Below are positions 62,260 through 64,000 of a DNA stretch of 64,000 nucleotides, piece after piece. The DNA comes from Clostridia bacterium (GTDB taxonomy: Bacteria > Bacillota > Clostridia > Oscillospirales > Acutalibacteraceae): the NCBI GenBank assembly GCA_017435385.1, contig JAFSFB010000024.1:1-64000 (forward strand). The letters run 5' to 3'. The notes under the pieces are model-generated. The model did no database searches. It was not told where the DNA came from and saw only the letters and a list, made by a program, of their open reading frames with translations. The position numbers were made by a program, and so were the translations under genes. Each line of letters starts with the position of its first letter. Position 1 is the stretch's first letter.

Positions 62260-63010
62260 TATTCCGTCGGTCACCGCCGTTGCCGCACTGTTGATAATAT
62301 GGCAATCAGTATGCTCAACGGGACTCATACCCTCATATATGCTGCCGTCACCCATAGAGGTAATGCATGCTTTTGTGAGCGAATTCCCTTTGCTTCTTGA
62401 AAACTCCGCCATAACCTTGCAAGAAGCCTTTATCGGCCTGATACTCGGAGTAAGCATAGGCTTTTTTGCTGCCGTGTTAATGGATTCATTCAATGTTTTA
62501 TACAAAGCGTTCTATCCGTTGCTCATTATCACCCAGACGATCCCTTCCGTTGCCGTTGCACCGCTCCTTGTGCTTTGGTTCGGTTATGAAATGACCCCCA
62601 AGATTGTTCTGATAATTATTTCAACCTTCTTCCCCGTAACAGTCGGACTGCTCGACGGATTCAGAAGTGCGGATAAAGATGCAATCGGATTACTCCGTTC
62701 CATGGGAGCAAAACGCACGCAGATTTTTCGCTATATCAAGTTTCCTTCAGCATTGCCTCAGTTGTTTTCGGGGCTCAGGATAGCTGCGGCATACAGCGTT
62801 GTCGGTGCCGTCATAAGCGAATGGCTCGGAGGCTTCGGCGGACTCGGCGTTTATATGACTCGGGTAAAAAAAGCCTTTGCTTTCGACAAGATGTTTGCCG
62901 TTATTTTTCTGATCTCAGCCATATCTCTTGCACTTATGGCATTGGTCGGATTTGCGGAGAAGAAATGTATGCCATACCGTAACACAGATAAAAAAGGAGA
63001 AAACACATGA
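62246..63010 (+). CDS. thiX: ABC permease, thiamine-precursor type
   Basis: The product has 254 residues with six hydrophobic segments. The EAA loop is near residue 150 (GLLRSMGAKRTQIFRYIKFPSA region), as in the SsuC/ThiX class. With the THI5-like binding protein and the riboswitches it should carry a pyrimidine precursor of thiamine (HMP-type). It overlaps the next gene by 4 bases. Confidence 0.88.
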   Translation: MLKRNIPSVTAVAALLIIWQSVCSTGLIPSYMLPSPIEVMHAFVSEFPLLLENSAITLQEAFIGLILGVSIGFFAAVLMDSFNVLYKAFYPLLIITQTIPSVAVAPLLVLWFGYEMTPKIVLIIISTFFPVTVGLLDGFRSADKDAIGLLRSMGAKRTQIFRYIKFPSALPQLFSGLRIAAAYSVVGAVISEWLGGFGGLGVYMTRVKKAFAFDKMFAVIFLISAISLALMALVGFAEKKCMPYRNTDKKGENT

Positions 63011-63990
63011 AAAAATTAACAGCATTAATACTGTCCGTTGCAATTATTTTCTGTTTGTCGGCTTGCGGAAAAAGCGAGCCGAGCAAAATAACGATCGTTC
63101 TTGACTGGACACCGAACACAAACCATACGGGAATATTCGTCGCAAAGGCGAACGGCTATTTTGAAGAAGCGGGTCTGAACGTTGAAATCGTTCAGCCGCC
63201 CGAGGGCGGTGCGGAAGCCCTGGTCGCATCGGGCAAGGCACAGTTCGGAGTTTCATTCCAGGATTCTCTTGCACCTGCTTTTATCGGCGAATCGGCTATA
63301 CCCGTTACTGCGGTTGCCGCAATCATTCAGCATAACACCTCGGGCATTATTTCACGCAAGGGCGAAGGAATGGATACACCCAAGGGTCTTGAAGGCAAAA
63401 AATATGCAACATGGGATCTGGATGTTGAAAAAGAAACGATCCGTGATGTAATGAAGGCTGACGGAGGTAACTTCGATCTCGTTGAGCTGATTCCCTCAAC
63501 CGTAACCGATGAGGTGTCTGCATTGAAAAGCGGTTCCGTTGACGCAATATGGGTCTTTTACGGCTGGGCAGGTGTAGCATGCAAAACAGCAGGTCTTGAC
63601 ACGGATTATTTTGAATTCGCCGATATCGATCCCGTATTTGATTACTACACCCCCGTTATCATCGGCAACAATACCTGGCTTAACGAAAACCCCGAAACAG
63701 CCAAAGCGTTCCTTGATGCACTTTCAAAAGGATACACATATGCAGCAGAGAATCCCAAAAATGCCGCAGACATTCTTATGGATGCCGCACCCGAGCTCAA
63801 ATCAAACAGCGGGCTCGTATACGCAAGCCAGGAATATCTTGCAGACGAATACATAGCCGATGCTTCAAAATGGGGTGAATTTGACCCCGAACGCTGGGCT
63901 GCTTTTTATAACTGGCTGAACGAAAAGAACCTTCTTGAAGACAAGATTGACCCCGACTTCGGCTTCACAAACGACTATCTTCCCGAATAA
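63007..63990 (+). CDS. thiY: ABC substrate-binding lipoprotein, ThiY (NMT1/THI5) type
   Basis: The product has 327 residues. A lipoprotein signal peptide ends in LSAC (Cys-19 or so), a substrate for Lgt. The mature part opens with the NMT1/THI5 pattern VLDWTPNTNHTG and has GYFEEAGLNVEI and ALVASGKAQFGVSF, as in ThiY. It should bind a thiamine pyrimidine precursor such as formylaminopyrimidine. The ATG overlaps the thiX stop. Confidence 0.9.
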   Translation: MKKLTALILSVAIIFCLSACGKSEPSKITIVLDWTPNTNHTGIFVAKANGYFEEAGLNVEIVQPPEGGAEALVASGKAQFGVSFQDSLAPAFIGESAIPVTAVAAIIQHNTSGIISRKGEGMDTPKGLEGKKYATWDLDVEKETIRDVMKADGGNFDLVELIPSTVTDEVSALKSGSVDAIWVFYGWAGVACKTAGLDTDYFEFADIDPVFDYYTPVIIGNNTWLNENPETAKAFLDALSKGYTYAAENPKNAADILMDAAPELKSNSGLVYASQEYLADEYIADASKWGEFDPERWAAFYNWLNEKNLLEDKIDPDFGFTNDYLPE

Positions 63991-63991
63991 C

Positions 63992-64000
63992 ATGAAAAAA
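63992..64000 (+). CDS. Start of the next gene, probably the ThiZ ATPase, cut by the window edge
   Basis: ATG-AAA-AAA begins one base after the thiY stop codon. In ThiXYZ operons an ATPase gene often follows. Only three codons are visible, so the identity is by position alone. Confidence 0.3.

Noticed and set aside
1..64000. CRISPR arrays, tRNA or rRNA genes, insertion sequences, prophage
   Set aside because: I looked for regular repeats, cloverleaf-like stretches, transposase or integrase motifs and phage structural genes and found none.

Overview
The window reads as a chromosomal segment of an anaerobic, gut-type Firmicute of the class Clostridia, most like an Oscillospiraceae/Ruminococcaceae lineage. 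This is inferred from gene content, not from a search. Firmicute markers are: ribosomal protein L27 with the N-terminal extension that Prp protease removes, encoded next to prp and rplU; RqcH; TrmK followed by a Nif3-like protein; the YfmF/YfmH M16 pair; and a Y-family polymerase with a YolD-like partner. Promoters are of the vegetative type, often with an extended -10 (TGTGATATAAT). Base composition looks uniform. I saw no rRNA, tRNA, CRISPR array, insertion sequence or prophage.

Layout. 1-4.4 kb: a structured leader with two terminators, a 12-TM protein fused to a LuxR-type HTH, an XRE regulator divergent from a secreted protein and a DUF6061-type gene, and a lipid kinase. 4.5-24.7 kb: a secreted alpha/beta hydrolase, azlCD, a cysteine synthase-like enzyme, a GxGYxYP-type secreted protein, two FAD oxidoreductases, a DUF1858-trmK-nif3-rqcH run, a secreted repeat-poor protein, a family I.5-like lipase, an iron alcohol dehydrogenase, an endoglycoceramidase-like GH5, radC and an RluA-type pseudouridine synthase. 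24.8-31.4 kb: a PPIase and the uvrB-uvrA operon with a LexA-like box. 31.5-33.4 kb: rfbA-rfbC and a DUF378 protein. 33.4-43.5 kb: the rplU-prp-rpmA ribosomal operon with its leader, then a long housekeeping run read lon-ysxC-lysA-yfmF-yfmH-lgt-folD-pspC.

43.7-59 kb is the glycan and surface region: a small DUF1874-like protein, a secreted GH51 arabinofuranosidase, a metallophosphoesterase/FAD-reductase/GH5/cytidylate-kinase-like operon, a secreted beta-helix protein, a GH16 glucanase, metF, and an MFS transporter followed by a membrane-anchored leucine-rich-repeat protein. 59-64 kb: thioredoxin with a Crp/Fnr-type site, polY-yolD with a LexA-like box, and a thiamine-precursor uptake operon (Thiamine_BP, ThiX, ThiY, probably ThiZ beyond the edge) under two tandem TPP riboswitches, each with its own terminator.

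The lifestyle implied is a saccharolytic, fermentative gut anaerobe that degrades plant polysaccharide (arabinan or arabinoxylan, beta-glucan, possibly pectin), attacks lipids outside the cell and salvages thiamine precursors. The most interesting signals are regulatory: the tandem TPP riboswitches, a 12-bp inverted repeat that would pair the start codon of the DUF6061-type gene, a Crp/Fnr palindrome centred at -41.5 of the trxA promoter, matching one-mismatch SOS boxes at uvrB and polY, and the promoter plus double terminator ahead of the LuxR/12-TM gene.
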